A stretch of 64,000 bases of DNA from Chondrinema litorale (GCF_026250525.1 NZ_CP111043.1:1353421-1417420); one strand, 5' to 3'. Shown: positions 51,376 through 61,676, counted from the first letter of the stretch. Program-made: numbers and translations. The notes: generated by a model from the sequence alone, not told the origin.

Positions 51376-53445
51376 ATGAAATCTGACACACAACCAGGTA
51401 AGAGTTTTCCACTTGGAGCCACATATAAATCTGAAGGAGTTAATTTTTGTATTTTTAGTAAAAACTGTCAAGCAGTCGAGCTTTTATTTTTTAATGATGC
51501 TGACGACACAGAACCTATCCAAGTTTTCCGCTTAGATAGTAAGATAAATAAGACTTTTTATTATTGGCATATTTTTATCCCCAGTGTTAAAGAAGGACAG
51601 CTTTACGGATATAGAGTATATGGCAACTATTCTCCCGAAGATGGAAATTTGTTTGATGGCAGCAAATTACTGTTAGACCCATATGCCAAAAGCATTGCAG
51701 TTGGTAAAAACTACGATAGACATAAAGCAAAGCAATATGGAGTAGAAAATGCAGCTTATGCTATGAAAAGCGTGGTAATTAATAGTCAGGCTTATAATTG
51801 GGAGGGAGATAAACCGCTGCAAATTCCTTATTCTAAATCAATTATTTATGAATTGCATGTAGCTGGTTTTACAAAACACACCAACTCAGGGGTTAGTAAA
51901 AACCTCAGAGGAACTTATTTAGGACTGATAGAAAAAATACCTTATTTAAAAGAACTGGGAATTACAGCTGTAGAATTGCTTCCAGTTCATCAGTTTGATC
52001 ATCAAGATGCGCCTAATGGCGTGAATTATTGGGGTTATTCTCCTATAGGCTTCTTCTCTCCTCACCACTCTTATGGCACTAGCAATGACCCTGTAAAAAC
52101 AGTTAGTGAATTTAAAGATATGGTAAAAGCCTTACATAAGGCTGGTATCGAAGTTATTCTAGATGTTGTATATAACCATACTTCAGAAGGTGGGATTACT
52201 GGAGTAACCCAATGTTTTAAAGGCTACGGACCAGGAGCTTATTACACATTGAACAACAATAATGATTTTTCTGATTTCACAGGCTGTGGCAACTCATTAA
52301 ATGCAAATCATTCGATTGTAAGAAGAATGATTATGGATTCCCTCAACTACTGGGTGTCTGAAATGCATATTGATGGATTCCGATTTGACCTAGCATCAGT
52401 ACTTTCAAGAGATGAAAATGGAATCCCATTAGAAAACCCTCCTATCCTTTGGGAAATCGAATCTGAACCAATTTTAGCTGGCACAAAAGTTATCGCCGAA
52501 GCATGGGATGCAGCAGGGCTATATCAGGTAGGTAGCTTTATTGGTGATAAATGGTCTGAGTGGAACGGTAAATATAGAGATGATGTAAGGAGATTTATGA
52601 AAAGTGATAAGCTACTGGCTGGAGGTGTAGTACAAAAAATTCTAGGTAGCCCAGATTTGTTTTATGGTATAAACAGAGACCCTAACAGAAGTATAAACTT
52701 TGTTACTTGCCACGATGGTTTTACTCTAAATGATTTGGTTTCATACAACGAAAAACACAATGAACTAAATGAAGAAAACAACCGAGATGGGATGAATGAA
52801 AATTTTAGTTGGAATTGTGGTGTGGAAGGCGATACAGATGATGAAAATATTGACAGACTTCGCTTAAGGCAAATAAAAAACTTCTTCACTATCCTCATGG
52901 TATCACAAGGAACACCTATGCTTTTAATGGGTGATGAAGTAAGAAGAACACAAAATGGAAACAATAATGCTTATTGTCAGGATAATGAAATTAGCTGGTT
53001 CGATTGGAATCTTGTAAAAGAAAATGATGGATTACTACGATTTGTGAAAACACTAATCAATGATTTCTTTAAAAAGTTTAAAATCCTACATGAAGACCGA
53101 TTTTGGGAAGATGCTCAAAGAGACAAAACTCCACATATAACTTGGCATGGAACACAAATAGGAAAACCAGATTGGGGAGAAAACTCACACAGTATTGCTT
53201 TTACATTAGGTAAACCAAATGCCAAAGAATATCTCCATGTAATGGTTAATGCTTATTGGGAAGACCTAGATTTTGAATTACCACTATTTCATAAAAGACC
53301 TGTAGGCAAATGGAAAAAAATTATAGATACTGCCGAAACTTCACCAAAGGACATTATACCCATTAAAGATGCTGAAATTACTAAGACAAATACCATAACT
53401 CTCAAAGACAGATCGATAGTTGTATTATTATCAGAAGGATTGTAA
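51376..53445 (+). CDS. glgX: Glycogen debranching enzyme (isoamylase type)
   Basis: 689 residues. N-terminal CBM48 (FPLGATYKSEGVNFCIFSKNCQ), then the GH13 barrel with VILDVVYNHTSEGG, IDGFRFDLAS with the nucleophile Asp, VIAEAWDAAGLY with the acid Glu, and FVTCHDGFTLNDLVSYNEKHN. It cleaves alpha-1,6 branches in glycogen. Monocistronic in this window; the phosphoglucomutase and UDP-glucose genes lie within 8 kb, so the area has a sugar-phosphate flavour. Confidence 0.95.
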   Translation: MKSDTQPGKSFPLGATYKSEGVNFCIFSKNCQAVELLFFNDADDTEPIQVFRLDSKINKTFYYWHIFIPSVKEGQLYGYRVYGNYSPEDGNLFDGSKLLLDPYAKSIAVGKNYDRHKAKQYGVENAAYAMKSVVINSQAYNWEGDKPLQIPYSKSIIYELHVAGFTKHTNSGVSKNLRGTYLGLIEKIPYLKELGITAVELLPVHQFDHQDAPNGVNYWGYSPIGFFSPHHSYGTSNDPVKTVSEFKDMVKALHKAGIEVILDVVYNHTSEGGITGVTQCFKGYGPGAYYTLNNNNDFSDFTGCGNSLNANHSIVRRMIMDSLNYWVSEMHIDGFRFDLASVLSRDENGIPLENPPILWEIESEPILAGTKVIAEAWDAAGLYQVGSFIGDKWSEWNGKYRDDVRRFMKSDKLLAGGVVQKILGSPDLFYGINRDPNRSINFVTCHDGFTLNDLVSYNEKHNELNEENNRDGMNENFSWNCGVEGDTDDENIDRLRLRQIKNFFTILMVSQGTPMLLMGDEVRRTQNGNNNAYCQDNEISWFDWNLVKENDGLLRFVKTLINDFFKKFKILHEDRFWEDAQRDKTPHITWHGTQIGKPDWGENSHSIAFTLGKPNAKEYLHVMVNAYWEDLDFELPLFHKRPVGKWKKIIDTAETSPKDIIPIKDAEITKTNTITLKDRSIVVLLSEGL

Positions 53446-53635
53446 ACATTTAGGCAAAAAAAGTCTTATACATTTAATTATTTCCATTTTTATAATAGAT
53501 ACAAAAGATTAATTGAATTAATAATCGCTACAACAATGACAATTAAAAAAAATATGTAATTTTAGCGATATTTTTTTGACTTAATATAAAGTATCTTATT
53601 TATCATTTTTTAATTTTTTCGTCCATAAATATTTT

Positions 53636-54262
53636 ATGGCAGAATTCATAAAGTTATATCCTGAAAACCCTCAGGAACATCTTGTAAAGAAAGTAGCAGA
53701 TATCATAAGAGATGGAGGATTAGTAATTTATCCGACAGATACAGTATATGGTATTGGTTGTGATTTGTATAATCAAAAAGCAATTCAAAGACTTTGTATT
53801 CTAAAAAACATAAAACCTAATAAATTGAATTTATCATTCATTTGCTATGACTTAAGCGACATTAGTCTTTATGCAAAAAGAATAGATAATACTGTATTTA
53901 AGGTAATGAAAAAAGCCTTACCAGGCCCATTTACATTTATTTTGGAAGCAAGTAGCAAAGTTCCCAAGATTTTAAATGTGAAAAAACCTCAGGTAGGAAT
54001 AAGAGTTCCAGATAATAATATTCCGAGGCAAATAGTAAAAGAGCTTGGCAATCCTATTATTACAACTTCAATTAGAGATGATGATGATGTAATTGAATAC
54101 AGTACTGATCCAGAATTAATATTTGAAAAATTCGAGAAACTAGTAGATGTGATAATTGATGGTGGATATGGAGGAAACACTCCTTCTACAGTGATAAATT
54201 GTATTGATGAATCATTTGAAATAATCAGACAAGGATTAGGTGAATTAGACGATTATCTATAA
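53636..54262 (+). CDS. Sua5/YciO/YrdC family protein (TsaC-like)
   Basis: 208 residues, the short form with the YrdC domain only. Motifs: [18 protein letters not shown], a Lys-rich ATP/RNA site ([15 protein letters not shown]), [19 protein letters not shown] and [13 protein letters not shown]. The usual TsaC role is threonylcarbamoyl-AMP synthesis for t6A modification of tRNA; the YciO branch is close and cannot be excluded. Single gene. Confidence 0.88.
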   Translation: MAEFIKLYPENPQEHLVKKVADIIRDGGLVIYPTDTVYGIGCDLYNQKAIQRLCILKNIKPNKLNLSFICYDLSDISLYAKRIDNTVFKVMKKALPGPFTFILEASSKVPKILNVKKPQVGIRVPDNNIPRQIVKELGNPIITTSIRDDDDVIEYSTDPELIFEKFEKLVDVIIDGGYGGNTPSTVINCIDESFEIIRQGLGELDDYL

Positions 54263-54517
54263 TACTTTAAAAAAAAGTATAGAGTTTGTTAATTAAGTTT
54301 TTATTCAAAAAAACTAACATTCATGAAAATGTGTGAAAATTCATTAATAAATGCGCTCAAATTACCATTCGTTAACGATTTTAATTTTTGTCAAGCCGAT
54401 TTCTTAGATAAAATTGTCGAATCAATTTATTAATCAACCGAAAACTATCACTCTTACTTTAATTAACTAACCAGATTAATTTAAAACATATCATTTAATT
54501 AATAATAATTTTTAAAC

Positions 54518-55828
54518 ATGAACATAGCAGTAGTAGGAACAGGTTATGTAGGTTTGGTGACAGGTACGTGCCTTGCCGAAACAGGTAATAATGTTATTTG
54601 CGTTGACATTGATGAGAAAAAGGTTGAAAAAATGCGCAATGGAATTGTCCCTATTTATGAACCTCACCTAGACGTATTTTTCGAAAGAAATATTAAAGCA
54701 GGAAGGTTAAGCTTTACTACAAACTTGGAAGAAGCAGTTGATCATGCAACTATTATCTTCTTAGCCCTTCCAACACCTCCAGGAGAAGATGGTTCTGCTG
54801 ATTTATCTTACATTTTAGGTGTAGCTGATTCATTAGGCAAAATCATGAAGGAATATAAAGTGATTGTTGATAAAAGTACAGTTCCTGTTGGTACAGCAGA
54901 TAAAGTCTCAGCTAAAATCTCAGAAAATGCTACTGTTGATTTTGATGTAGTTTCCAATCCAGAGTTTTTAAGAGAAGGATTTGCTGTTGATGATTTCATG
55001 AAACCTGACAGAATTGTAATAGGATGTAGTTCTGATAAAGGTCAGGCTTTAATGAATGCCTTATACAAACCATATGTTCGTCAAGGTAACCCGATTATCT
55101 TTATGGATGAGAAATCTGCAGAGCTTACTAAATATGCTGCAAACTCATTCTTAGCAACAAAAATTACTTTTATGAACGAGATCGCCAACTTCTGTGAAAA
55201 AGTAGGGGCAGATGTTGATAAAGTAAGAATAGGTATAGGTACTGATACTAGAATTGGTAAGCGTTTCTTATTCCCAGGTATTGGTTATGGCGGTAGCTGT
55301 TTCCCAAAAGATGTTCAAGCCCTTGCTAAATCTGGTAAAGAGTATGGCTATGAATTTAATATTTTAGACTCTGTAATGAGCATTAATGAGAAACAAAAAA
55401 CCATTATTGTTCCTAAGATTAAAGATTACTTTAAAAATGAGCTTAAAGGAGTTAAGCTTGCATTATGGGGATTAGCATTTAAACCTGATACTGACGATAT
55501 TAGAGAAGCTCCTGCACTTTATATAATTAATGAATTAGTTGAAGCAGGTGCTATTATTAAAGCTTATGATCCAGAAGCAATGGAAAATGTTGAAAACCTA
55601 GTTGGAGATAAAATTTCTTTTGCAAAAGATCAATACGACGCAATTGAAGATGCAGATGCTTTGATTATTGCTACAGAATGGTCTGTATTTAGAAATCCAG
55701 ATTTTGAGAAAGTTTCTAGCTTATTAAAATCAAAAGTAATTTTTGATGGTAGAAACTTATATGATTTGGACGAAATGAAAGAAAAAGGATATTACTACTC
55801 AAGCATAGGTAGAGATGTAATTTCTTAA
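54518..55828 (+). CDS. ugd: UDP-glucose 6-dehydrogenase
   Basis: 436 residues. N-terminal NAD fold (MNIAVVGTGYVGLVTGTCLAE), VDKSTVPVGTAD, SNPEFLREGFAVDDFMKPDRIV, the active-site Cys in GIGYGGSCFPKDVQAL and the C-terminal domain WGLAFKPDTDDIREAPAL. It oxidises UDP-glucose to UDP-glucuronate. The next gene, 30 bases downstream, uses that product. The leader (54263-54517, 255 bases) contains no clear promoter. Confidence 0.96.
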   Translation: MNIAVVGTGYVGLVTGTCLAETGNNVICVDIDEKKVEKMRNGIVPIYEPHLDVFFERNIKAGRLSFTTNLEEAVDHATIIFLALPTPPGEDGSADLSYILGVADSLGKIMKEYKVIVDKSTVPVGTADKVSAKISENATVDFDVVSNPEFLREGFAVDDFMKPDRIVIGCSSDKGQALMNALYKPYVRQGNPIIFMDEKSAELTKYAANSFLATKITFMNEIANFCEKVGADVDKVRIGIGTDTRIGKRFLFPGIGYGGSCFPKDVQALAKSGKEYGYEFNILDSVMSINEKQKTIIVPKIKDYFKNELKGVKLALWGLAFKPDTDDIREAPALYIINELVEAGAIIKAYDPEAMENVENLVGDKISFAKDQYDAIEDADALIIATEWSVFRNPDFEKVSSLLKSKVIFDGRNLYDLDEMKEKGYYYSSIGRDVIS

Positions 55829-55858
55829 TTAATCAAAGTAAATATCAACCCACATATA

Positions 55859-56797
55859 ATGAAAAGAGTTTTAATTACGGGAGCTGCAGGTTTTTTAGGC
55901 TCCCACCTTTGCGATAAATTTATTGATAATGGTTATGAAGTTGTTGGAATGGACAACTTAATAACTGGAAATTTGGAAAATATAGAACATCTATTTCCAA
56001 ATAAGCATTTTGAATTTTATCATCATGATGTATCGAAATTTGTTCATGTTTCTGGACAAATAGATTACATCTTACACTTTGCTTCTCCAGCAAGCCCAAT
56101 AGATTATTTAAAGATTCCTATACAAACACTTAAAGTTGGATCTTTAGGAACACACAACTTATTAGGTTTTGCTAAAGCTAAGAATGCTAGAATACTTGTT
56201 GCTTCTACTTCAGAGATTTATGGTGATCCTGATGTGCATCCTCAAAAAGAAGAATATTGGGGTAATGTAAACTCAGTTGGTCCAAGAGGTGTATATGATG
56301 AAGCAAAAAGATTCCAAGAAGCTATTACGATGGCTTATCATACCTACCATGGTCTTGAAACAAGAATGGTTAGAATCTTTAATACTTATGGTCCTAGAAT
56401 GAGATTAGACGACGGAAGAGCACTTCCTGCTTTCATGAGTCAGGCTTTAGAAGGTAATGACCTTACAGTATTTGGTGATGGTAGCCAAACTCGTTCATTC
56501 TGCTATGTTGATGACTTAATTGAAGGTATTTACAGACTATTATTGAGTGATTATGCATCACCTGTGAATATTGGAAATCCAAGTGAGATCACCATTAAAG
56601 ATTTTGCTGAAGAGATTATCAAACTAACAGGCACTGAAAATAAAGTTATTTATAAGCCTCTACCAAAAGATGATCCTAAGCAGAGATGCCCAGACATCAC
56701 AAAAGCAAAAGAGATTTTAGGTTGGGAGCCTAAAGTTGACAGAGCAGAAGGCTTAAAACGTACATACGAATTCTTTAAACAAAAATTAAATAAATAG
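55859..56797 (+). CDS. uxs: UDP-glucuronate decarboxylase (UDP-xylose synthase)
   Basis: 312 residues. Short-chain dehydrogenase fold with [31 protein letters not shown], the catalytic YDEAK (in [13 protein letters not shown]) and [12 protein letters not shown], as in soluble UXS enzymes. It converts UDP-glucuronate to UDP-xylose, an exopolysaccharide or glycan precursor. It forms an operon with ugd and ends in a hairpin terminator that starts within the last codons. Confidence 0.93.
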   Translation: MKRVLITGAAGFLGSHLCDKFIDNGYEVVGMDNLITGNLENIEHLFPNKHFEFYHHDVSKFVHVSGQIDYILHFASPASPIDYLKIPIQTLKVGSLGTHNLLGFAKAKNARILVASTSEIYGDPDVHPQKEEYWGNVNSVGPRGVYDEAKRFQEAITMAYHTYHGLETRMVRIFNTYGPRMRLDDGRALPAFMSQALEGNDLTVFGDGSQTRSFCYVDDLIEGIYRLLLSDYASPVNIGNPSEITIKDFAEEIIKLTGTENKVIYKPLPKDDPKQRCPDITKAKEILGWEPKVDRAEGLKRTYEFFKQKLNK

Positions 56798-56821
56798 AGA
56801 CTATATAGTCTCTATTTTTTT
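56792..56821 (+). terminator. Terminator overlapping the uxs stop codon
   Basis: AATAGAGACTA (56793-56803) pairs perfectly with TAGTCTCTATT (56806-56816) and is followed by a T run; the stop codon is inside the stem. Confidence 0.8.
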
Positions 56822-56894
56822 CATATATTTAATTGGTAATTATTGCTTCCAATATAATGCTAGAAATAAGTGATTGATTACTAATTATTTTTTT

Positions 56895-57260
56895 ATGACC
56901 AGTGAAGCTAAAAAAGCATATCTTTTATTAAAGTCTGTCATCTTCCATTATCATGGATTAGATGAAGATGAACAAAAAATTCTTGATGAGACAGCTGATA
57001 ATCTCAATGCTCATGAAGAATTGAATTGGGCGAATGCTTTTATAGCAAAAGATTACTATACTGCATTTGATAGAGCCAGAGATCATCTTAAAGAAGTAAT
57101 GCTTCAAATGGAAAAAGAAGAAAGGCTTTCCTATTTAAGTATGGTATGGGATGCAAATAATAGAAAAGGCTACATAAGTGAAATGGAGGCTACCGCGATG
57201 CTTAAATTAGCAAAGGATTGGGATATAGAAAGAGAGCTCATTGAAATGATAAAAAAATAG
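56895..57260 (+). CDS. TerB-like helical hypothetical protein
   Basis: 121 residues from ATG 56895; a TTG at 56874 is in frame but weaker. All-helical and acidic, with YLSMVWDANNRKGYISEMEATAMLKLAKDWDIERELIEMI resembling the later helices of TerB-fold proteins, including a D-x-N-x-x-G-Y loop. No membrane segment. Function unknown. A single gene ahead of the acidic-tail gene. Confidence 0.55.
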   Translation: MTSEAKKAYLLLKSVIFHYHGLDEDEQKILDETADNLNAHEELNWANAFIAKDYYTAFDRARDHLKEVMLQMEKEERLSYLSMVWDANNRKGYISEMEATAMLKLAKDWDIERELIEMIKK

Positions 57261-57411
57261 ATGAATTTTCTTTAAAAAAAGCTTGAAAATAAAATTTAAA
57301 TTTTCTTATTTTTCACATAATAAATGATGCATATTATTTATTTAATCATTTATATTGCAGTCTTGTAAAACCTTTTAAACTTTCACATTTGAAATAAATT
57401 TTTACTCTCTC

Positions 57412-57756
57412 ATGGATAAGAAAAGGCTCGTAGTTGATTACAAAACTCTACCTGATCACATACTAAAAGCACTTGCTGATAAATATCCCGATGGCTATGA
57501 TGAGGATATTATCAAGTTTAAAAATGCTAAAGGTGAATTAGTTAAGGCAGTACCTATTGAAACAGATGAAGCATATTATCTGGTTAAAGTAAGTGTACAG
57601 CTTGCTGAAATGGTACAGGATTTTGATGACGAAGATGATGACGATGATTTTGATGACGAAATCTCAAAAAGCAGTAATGGCTATAATGGTGAAGATAGTG
57701 ATGATGAATTTGATGATGATGACGACGACAGCGACGATGATGACGAAGAAGAATAA
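57412..57756 (+). CDS. Small protein with a long Asp/Glu tail
   Basis: 114 residues. Residues 1-68 are a compact domain (LVVDYKTLPDHILKALADKYPDGYDEDIIKFKNAKGEL, then AYYLVKVSVQLAE). Residues 69-114 are almost all Asp and Glu, in stretches such as DDDDDSDDDDEEE. Conserved in Bacteroidota as far as I recall, function unknown; an acidic tail may bind basic proteins or metal. A bidirectional terminator follows. Confidence 0.75.
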   Translation: MDKKRLVVDYKTLPDHILKALADKYPDGYDEDIIKFKNAKGELVKAVPIETDEAYYLVKVSVQLAEMVQDFDDEDDDDDFDDEISKSSNGYNGEDSDDEFDDDDDDSDDDDEEE

Positions 57757-57797
57757 ATGATCAATTTACTTATTCCCCTCCCATCATACTATATAAA

Positions 57798-57828
57798 ACA
57801 AAGAGCCGGTTTAAAACCGGCTCTTTGT
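57798..57828. terminator. Bidirectional terminator
   Basis: A perfect inverted repeat around GAGCCGGTTT/AAACCGGCTC, flanked by A and T runs; it ends the acidic-tail gene and the convergent phosphoglucomutase gene. Confidence 0.88.
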
Positions 57829-57830
57829 TT

Positions 57831-59561
57831 TTATTTTAAATTCATACTTTCAATTATTCTTCTAATTTTCTCATCAAGCTTATCAGAAACAGCATCATAA
57901 TCAGCTGTATTCTCTAATGGTGTATTTACACTAAAATAAAACTTGATTTTAGGCTCAGTACCAGAAGGTCTAGCAGAGATCTTACTTCCATCTTCTGTAA
58001 TAAATTGAAGAACATTCGATTTAGGGAAATCTAATACATCTTCTTTCTTTTCTGGGAATGAAGTAGCAGTAAGAGATTGATAATCTAATAATAATACTAG
58101 CTTAGATCCATTTATTTCACTTGGTGGATTTGTTCTTAAACTCTTCATCATCTCAGCAATTTCTTCTGCACCTTTCTTACCTTTTTTGGTAATAGATATC
58201 AAACTCTCCTTATAAAAGCCATATTCTTTATAAATCTCTGCAAGTCTGTCAAACAATGATTTACCTTTATATTTAGCATAAGCAACTAATTCACAAATTA
58301 ACGCAACAGAACCAATAGCATCTTTATCTCTTACAGCATCACCAATTAAATAGCCATAACTTTCTTCAGCACCAGCTACAAAGTTTAATTCACCTTCATT
58401 AGCCTTAATTACCTCAGCTATGTATTTAAAGCCTGTAAGAGTATTAAAACATTTCATCCCATTCTTTTCAGCTATTGCATCTATAAGGTCTGTAGTTACA
58501 ATTGTTTTAGCTATAAAGTCATTCGGTGTATTAATACCTTTCTCTTTTCTTACATTAATCAAATAATCGAAAAGTAAAGTACCTGTTTGGTTACCATTTA
58601 AAAGCTGAAATTTACCATGATTATTTTTTACAGCAATACCAACACGATCTGAGTCGGGATCAGTTCCTAATAATATATCTGCATCAATTTCTTCAGCTTT
58701 CTTTAAAGCGATACTTAAAGCTTCAGCTTCTTCCGGATTTGGATAAACTACTGTCGGGAAATTGCCATTAGGCTCCTTTTGCTCCTCAACAATATTAACA
58801 TTTTTAAAACCAAACTTTTCTAATACAGCAGGAACAAGTGTAATACCAGTACCATGAATTGATGTATATACAATTTTTAAATCTTCTTGATCTTTTATGG
58901 CCTCTGGAGAAAGGGATAAACTGTGAAGCGTTTCAAGATACGCTTTATCAATATCTGCACCTATAGATTCAATTAAACCTTCACCACCTTCAAATTTTAT
59001 TTCGTCAACAGAATTAATTGCATTTACTTCTGCTATAATATTTTTATCGTGTGGAGGTACTACCTGCCCACCATCATTCCAATAGGCTTTATACCCATTA
59101 TATTCCTTAGGGTTGTGTGATGCAGTAATTACTATACCACTTTGACATTTTAAATATCTTATTGCAAAAGATAATTCTGGAGTTGGCCTTAACTCATCAA
59201 ACAAATAAACCTTAATGCCATTAGCCGCAAAAACTTCTGCAACAACTTTAGCAAAATAACTACTATTATTTCTGCTATCATGAGCTACGGCCACTTTTAC
59301 TTCCTCTCCCTCAAAACTTTTTAGAAGATAATTCGCTAATCCTTGAGTAGCTGATCCTACAGTATATTTATTCATTCTATTGGTACCTACTCCCATTAAA
59401 CCTCTTAAACCTCCAGTACCAAACTCAAGACTTTTATAAAATGAATCTATTATTTCATCTTCATTATTTTGCTTCAAATCACGAATTCTATCTTTTGTGT
59501 CTGAATCGTAATTTCCATTTAACCAAGTGTCAATCTTGGCTTCTAGACTAGCATCTAACAT
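57831..59561 (-). CDS. pgcA: Phosphoglucomutase/phosphomannomutase
   Basis: 576 residues, the length of the large PgcA-type enzyme. Motifs: FGTGGLRGLMGVGTNRMN, the phosphoserine site GIVITASHNPKEYNGYKAYW, the Mg loop GTDPDSDRVGIAV, GAEESYGYLIGD and ARPSGTEPKIKFYF. It interconverts glucose-1- and glucose-6-phosphate. It has its own transcript between two terminators. Confidence 0.95.
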   Translation of the reverse strand: MLDASLEAKIDTWLNGNYDSDTKDRIRDLKQNNEDEIIDSFYKSLEFGTGGLRGLMGVGTNRMNKYTVGSATQGLANYLLKSFEGEEVKVAVAHDSRNNSSYFAKVVAEVFAANGIKVYLFDELRPTPELSFAIRYLKCQSGIVITASHNPKEYNGYKAYWNDGGQVVPPHDKNIIAEVNAINSVDEIKFEGGEGLIESIGADIDKAYLETLHSLSLSPEAIKDQEDLKIVYTSIHGTGITLVPAVLEKFGFKNVNIVEEQKEPNGNFPTVVYPNPEEAEALSIALKKAEEIDADILLGTDPDSDRVGIAVKNNHGKFQLLNGNQTGTLLFDYLINVRKEKGINTPNDFIAKTIVTTDLIDAIAEKNGMKCFNTLTGFKYIAEVIKANEGELNFVAGAEESYGYLIGDAVRDKDAIGSVALICELVAYAKYKGKSLFDRLAEIYKEYGFYKESLISITKKGKKGAEEIAEMMKSLRTNPPSEINGSKLVLLLDYQSLTATSFPEKKEDVLDFPKSNVLQFITEDGSKISARPSGTEPKIKFYFSVNTPLENTADYDAVSDKLDEKIRRIIESMNLK

Positions 59562-59622
59562 ATAAAAAAGTTTATTTTAAAAAATCACATTTAAGCATTC
59601 CAAAAATATACTACCTTTTTAA

Positions 59623-59660
59623 ATAAAAAAAAGCAGTGTTTAACTTTCTAACACTGCTTT
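59623..59660 (-). terminator. Terminator of the 59687-60235 gene
   Basis: AAAGCAGTGTT (59630-59640) pairs perfectly with AACACTGCTTT (59650-59660); on the minus strand it is followed by a T run. Confidence 0.8.
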
Positions 59661-59686
59661 AAATATATTAAGATGTTTTGTAGAAT

Positions 59687-60235
59687 CTAATTCATCTTCA
59701 GATTCATTAGTTTTTCTTCATTCTCTTCAACCCATTTCGTATGGTTGTATACTTTATCAGGATGAACATCAGCATAATATTGATACGGCTCACCTAAGGC
59801 TTCAAACTGCTCTTTAAAATACTGTTCTATAATAGGAAAATTCTTGCTTACGTTTTGAGTAAGTACTTCAAAGTCCGACTCTGTTAATTTCTTATAGCTA
59901 TAACGATTAGCAAGATATTCTTCTCTTCTTTTTAAAAGCTCTAACTCTTTCTTTTCGTTTTCTTTAGATAGAAGCTCAACCAATTGCGCTTTCCAAGTAT
60001 TATATTCTATATATTGCTCCTTTGTAAGAGTAAATAAATCTTCATTGAAGTATGCTGTCCAAAGAGCATCGTTATATGGGTTTATTTTAAGTTTTTCCCA
60101 AACCTCCGGTTTTTTAAGTGGATCATTTAAAATTCCGGCACTTTCAGTTTGGCTAAATGCATATCCCGATAACAAAAGAGATAATAATATCAACCGAAGA
60201 GATAACACTGGTTTATTAAGAAAATTCAAAAGCAT
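59687..60235 (-). CDS. Secreted helical hypothetical protein
   Basis: 182 residues with a signal peptide (residues 1-29, cut after AFS). The mature protein is helical and rich in Glu and Lys (LVELLSKENEKKELELLKRREEYLANRYSYKKLTESDFEVL). No membrane segment beyond the signal. Family not recognised. Single gene on the minus strand. Confidence 0.65.
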   Translation of the reverse strand: MLLNFLNKPVLSLRLILLSLLLSGYAFSQTESAGILNDPLKKPEVWEKLKINPYNDALWTAYFNEDLFTLTKEQYIEYNTWKAQLVELLSKENEKKELELLKRREEYLANRYSYKKLTESDFEVLTQNVSKNFPIIEQYFKEQFEALGEPYQYYADVHPDKVYNHTKWVEENEEKLMNLKMN

Positions 60236-60508
60236 CGTAGTTTAGTTTATATTACCGATTTATAAACGCAAATGGATTAGCATCATTTCAAATTCCATCC
60301 CAAAACCGTTCAATTCTTTGTTATTGATTCTTAACAAATGTTGATTTATTACAACTTTTGATTATGATTTAACTCCTTGAGCGAAGCAATTTTTTTAGTA
60401 TTATAAAATATAACCTATTTTTAATTACAATTTCTTTATAAATACTTGCGACGCTACAGCAATTTAAAATTTACTATTTCGACAAACCTTCTAACCTTTT
60501 TTAAACTT

Positions 60509-61036
60509 ATGAACATTCAGGAATACATAGAATCTCGCCTTGAATCGCAAAGAAAATGGTATGAGCAAAAGGCTAATATCAGTAAAAAAAGCTTTATGAA
60601 TTATCAAAAGATAATCATAACTCTAGGTGCTGTTATTCCTGTTAATGTAATTCTTTTTACACTTGTTCCTGAAAACATAAAAGCTTTTGAAGGCTTACTA
60701 AATGCAATTATTTCTTGTATAATAGCAATTGTTGCTGGTTTTGATAAATTAAGCCAACCACAAACAAACTGGTTTAATTACAGAGCAAATGAAGAGGTTT
60801 TAAAAAAAGAAAAACATCTTTTTGAATTTAAAGCAGGACCTTATCGTGATATAGACTCTGAGGAAGAAATGAAGAAACTTTTAGTTGAAAGGGTTGAAAG
60901 TGTTATTTCTGCAGATATTTCGAGATTTGTTCAAACTCAGAAAACTAAAGATGAAAAAAATAAAAAAATCGAAATTGAGGAAAGCGTTATAATTTCAGAT
61001 ACTAGAAAAGAAACTGTACCAGAGAAAGAAAAATAA
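60509..61036 (+). CDS. DUF4231 (SLATT-like) two-helix membrane protein
   Basis: 175 residues from ATG 60509; a TTG upstream at 60446 is in frame but unlikely. YIESRLESQRKWYEQKANISKKSFMNYQKIIITLGAVIP begins the DUF4231 domain: an amphipathic helix, two membrane segments (about 30-52 and 62-80), then FDKLSQPQTNWFNYRANEEVLKKEKHLFEFKAGPY. A charged tail follows. Related SLATT proteins are thought to be pore-forming parts of defence or stress systems, but this one stands alone, with no nucleotidyltransferase or TIR partner beside it. Confidence 0.82.
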   Translation: MNIQEYIESRLESQRKWYEQKANISKKSFMNYQKIIITLGAVIPVNVILFTLVPENIKAFEGLLNAIISCIIAIVAGFDKLSQPQTNWFNYRANEEVLKKEKHLFEFKAGPYRDIDSEEEMKKLLVERVESVISADISRFVQTQKTKDEKNKKIEIEESVIISDTRKETVPEKEK

Positions 61037-61152
61037 TTTGGTATATTGGTTATTACAGAAGAGAAAGCAAACTTCATATTAGAATCAATATCCTTAAAAG
61101 TCTCAACTAACAACATTAGTATTTTTTTGACTTTTAATAATTTTAATATAAA

Positions 61153-61473
61153 ATGCTTAACTCCCATTTATTTGTGCTTTTTTATTTTACCGATGACACT
61201 GGAAAAATAATTGACAAAGCCGAACCAGTAAGTCTACCATTTATCCCCCGACCAGGAGAATTTATATTCATAAAAAATATACTTACTAAAAGAGATTATT
61301 TTGGACTAAAAAAAAATGAGTTTTTAGAAAGAAATAAGAATAAGTACATTAAAGATGGACAAGAATATCCTTTAAAGGTTGAGAAAGTGATATACAGCAA
61401 AAAAAACAGTTTTAGCGAAGATAATAGTGATGAGTGGTATGCAGAAATCCATCTTTGTTGTAAAATGGAATAA
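61153..61473 (+). CDS. Small hypothetical protein
   Basis: 106 residues, beta-rich at the start (HLFVLFYFTDDTGKIIDKAEPVSLPFIPRPGEFIFI), charged towards the middle. No membrane segment or signal. Lies 116 bases after the DUF4231 gene and is followed by a terminator. No family recognised. Confidence 0.55.
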   Translation: MLNSHLFVLFYFTDDTGKIIDKAEPVSLPFIPRPGEFIFIKNILTKRDYFGLKKNEFLERNKNKYIKDGQEYPLKVEKVIYSKKNSFSEDNSDEWYAEIHLCCKME

Positions 61474-61489
61474 CAAAATCTAAAAACAA

Positions 61490-61524
61490 AAAAGCTTCAC
61501 TAGATAAATTAGTGAAGCTTTTCT
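61490..61524. terminator. Terminator
   Basis: AAAAGCTTCACTA (61490-61502) pairs perfectly with TAGTGAAGCTTTT (61510-61522) around 7 bases; it can serve both the gene to its left and the minus-strand tRNA to its right. Confidence 0.8.
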
Positions 61525-61526
61525 TG

Positions 61527-61599
61527 CAGACCCACCAGGGCTCGAACCTGGACTCTTCTGAACCAAAATCAGACGTGTTGCCAGTTACACCATGGGTCT
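61527..61599 (-). tRNA. tRNA-Gln (anticodon TTG)
   Basis: A 73-nt cloverleaf on the minus strand: acceptor AGACCCA/TGGGTCT, anticodon loop TTTTGGT giving TTG, stem TCTGA/TCAGA, T arm CCAGGTTCGAGCCCTGG. Discriminator G fits Gln. Confidence 0.95.
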
Positions 61600-61676
61600 T
61601 TCTTGCAGCCGTATGGCTTAAAGTGCCACAAAAGTAAGATTGTATTTTTTAAAATCAAATAAGATTGCATTTTTTT

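Noticed and set aside
54323..54433. 36-codon frame upstream of ugd
   Set aside because: Short, AT-rich, in the leader region and without a recognisable pattern; no support beyond an ATG and a stop.
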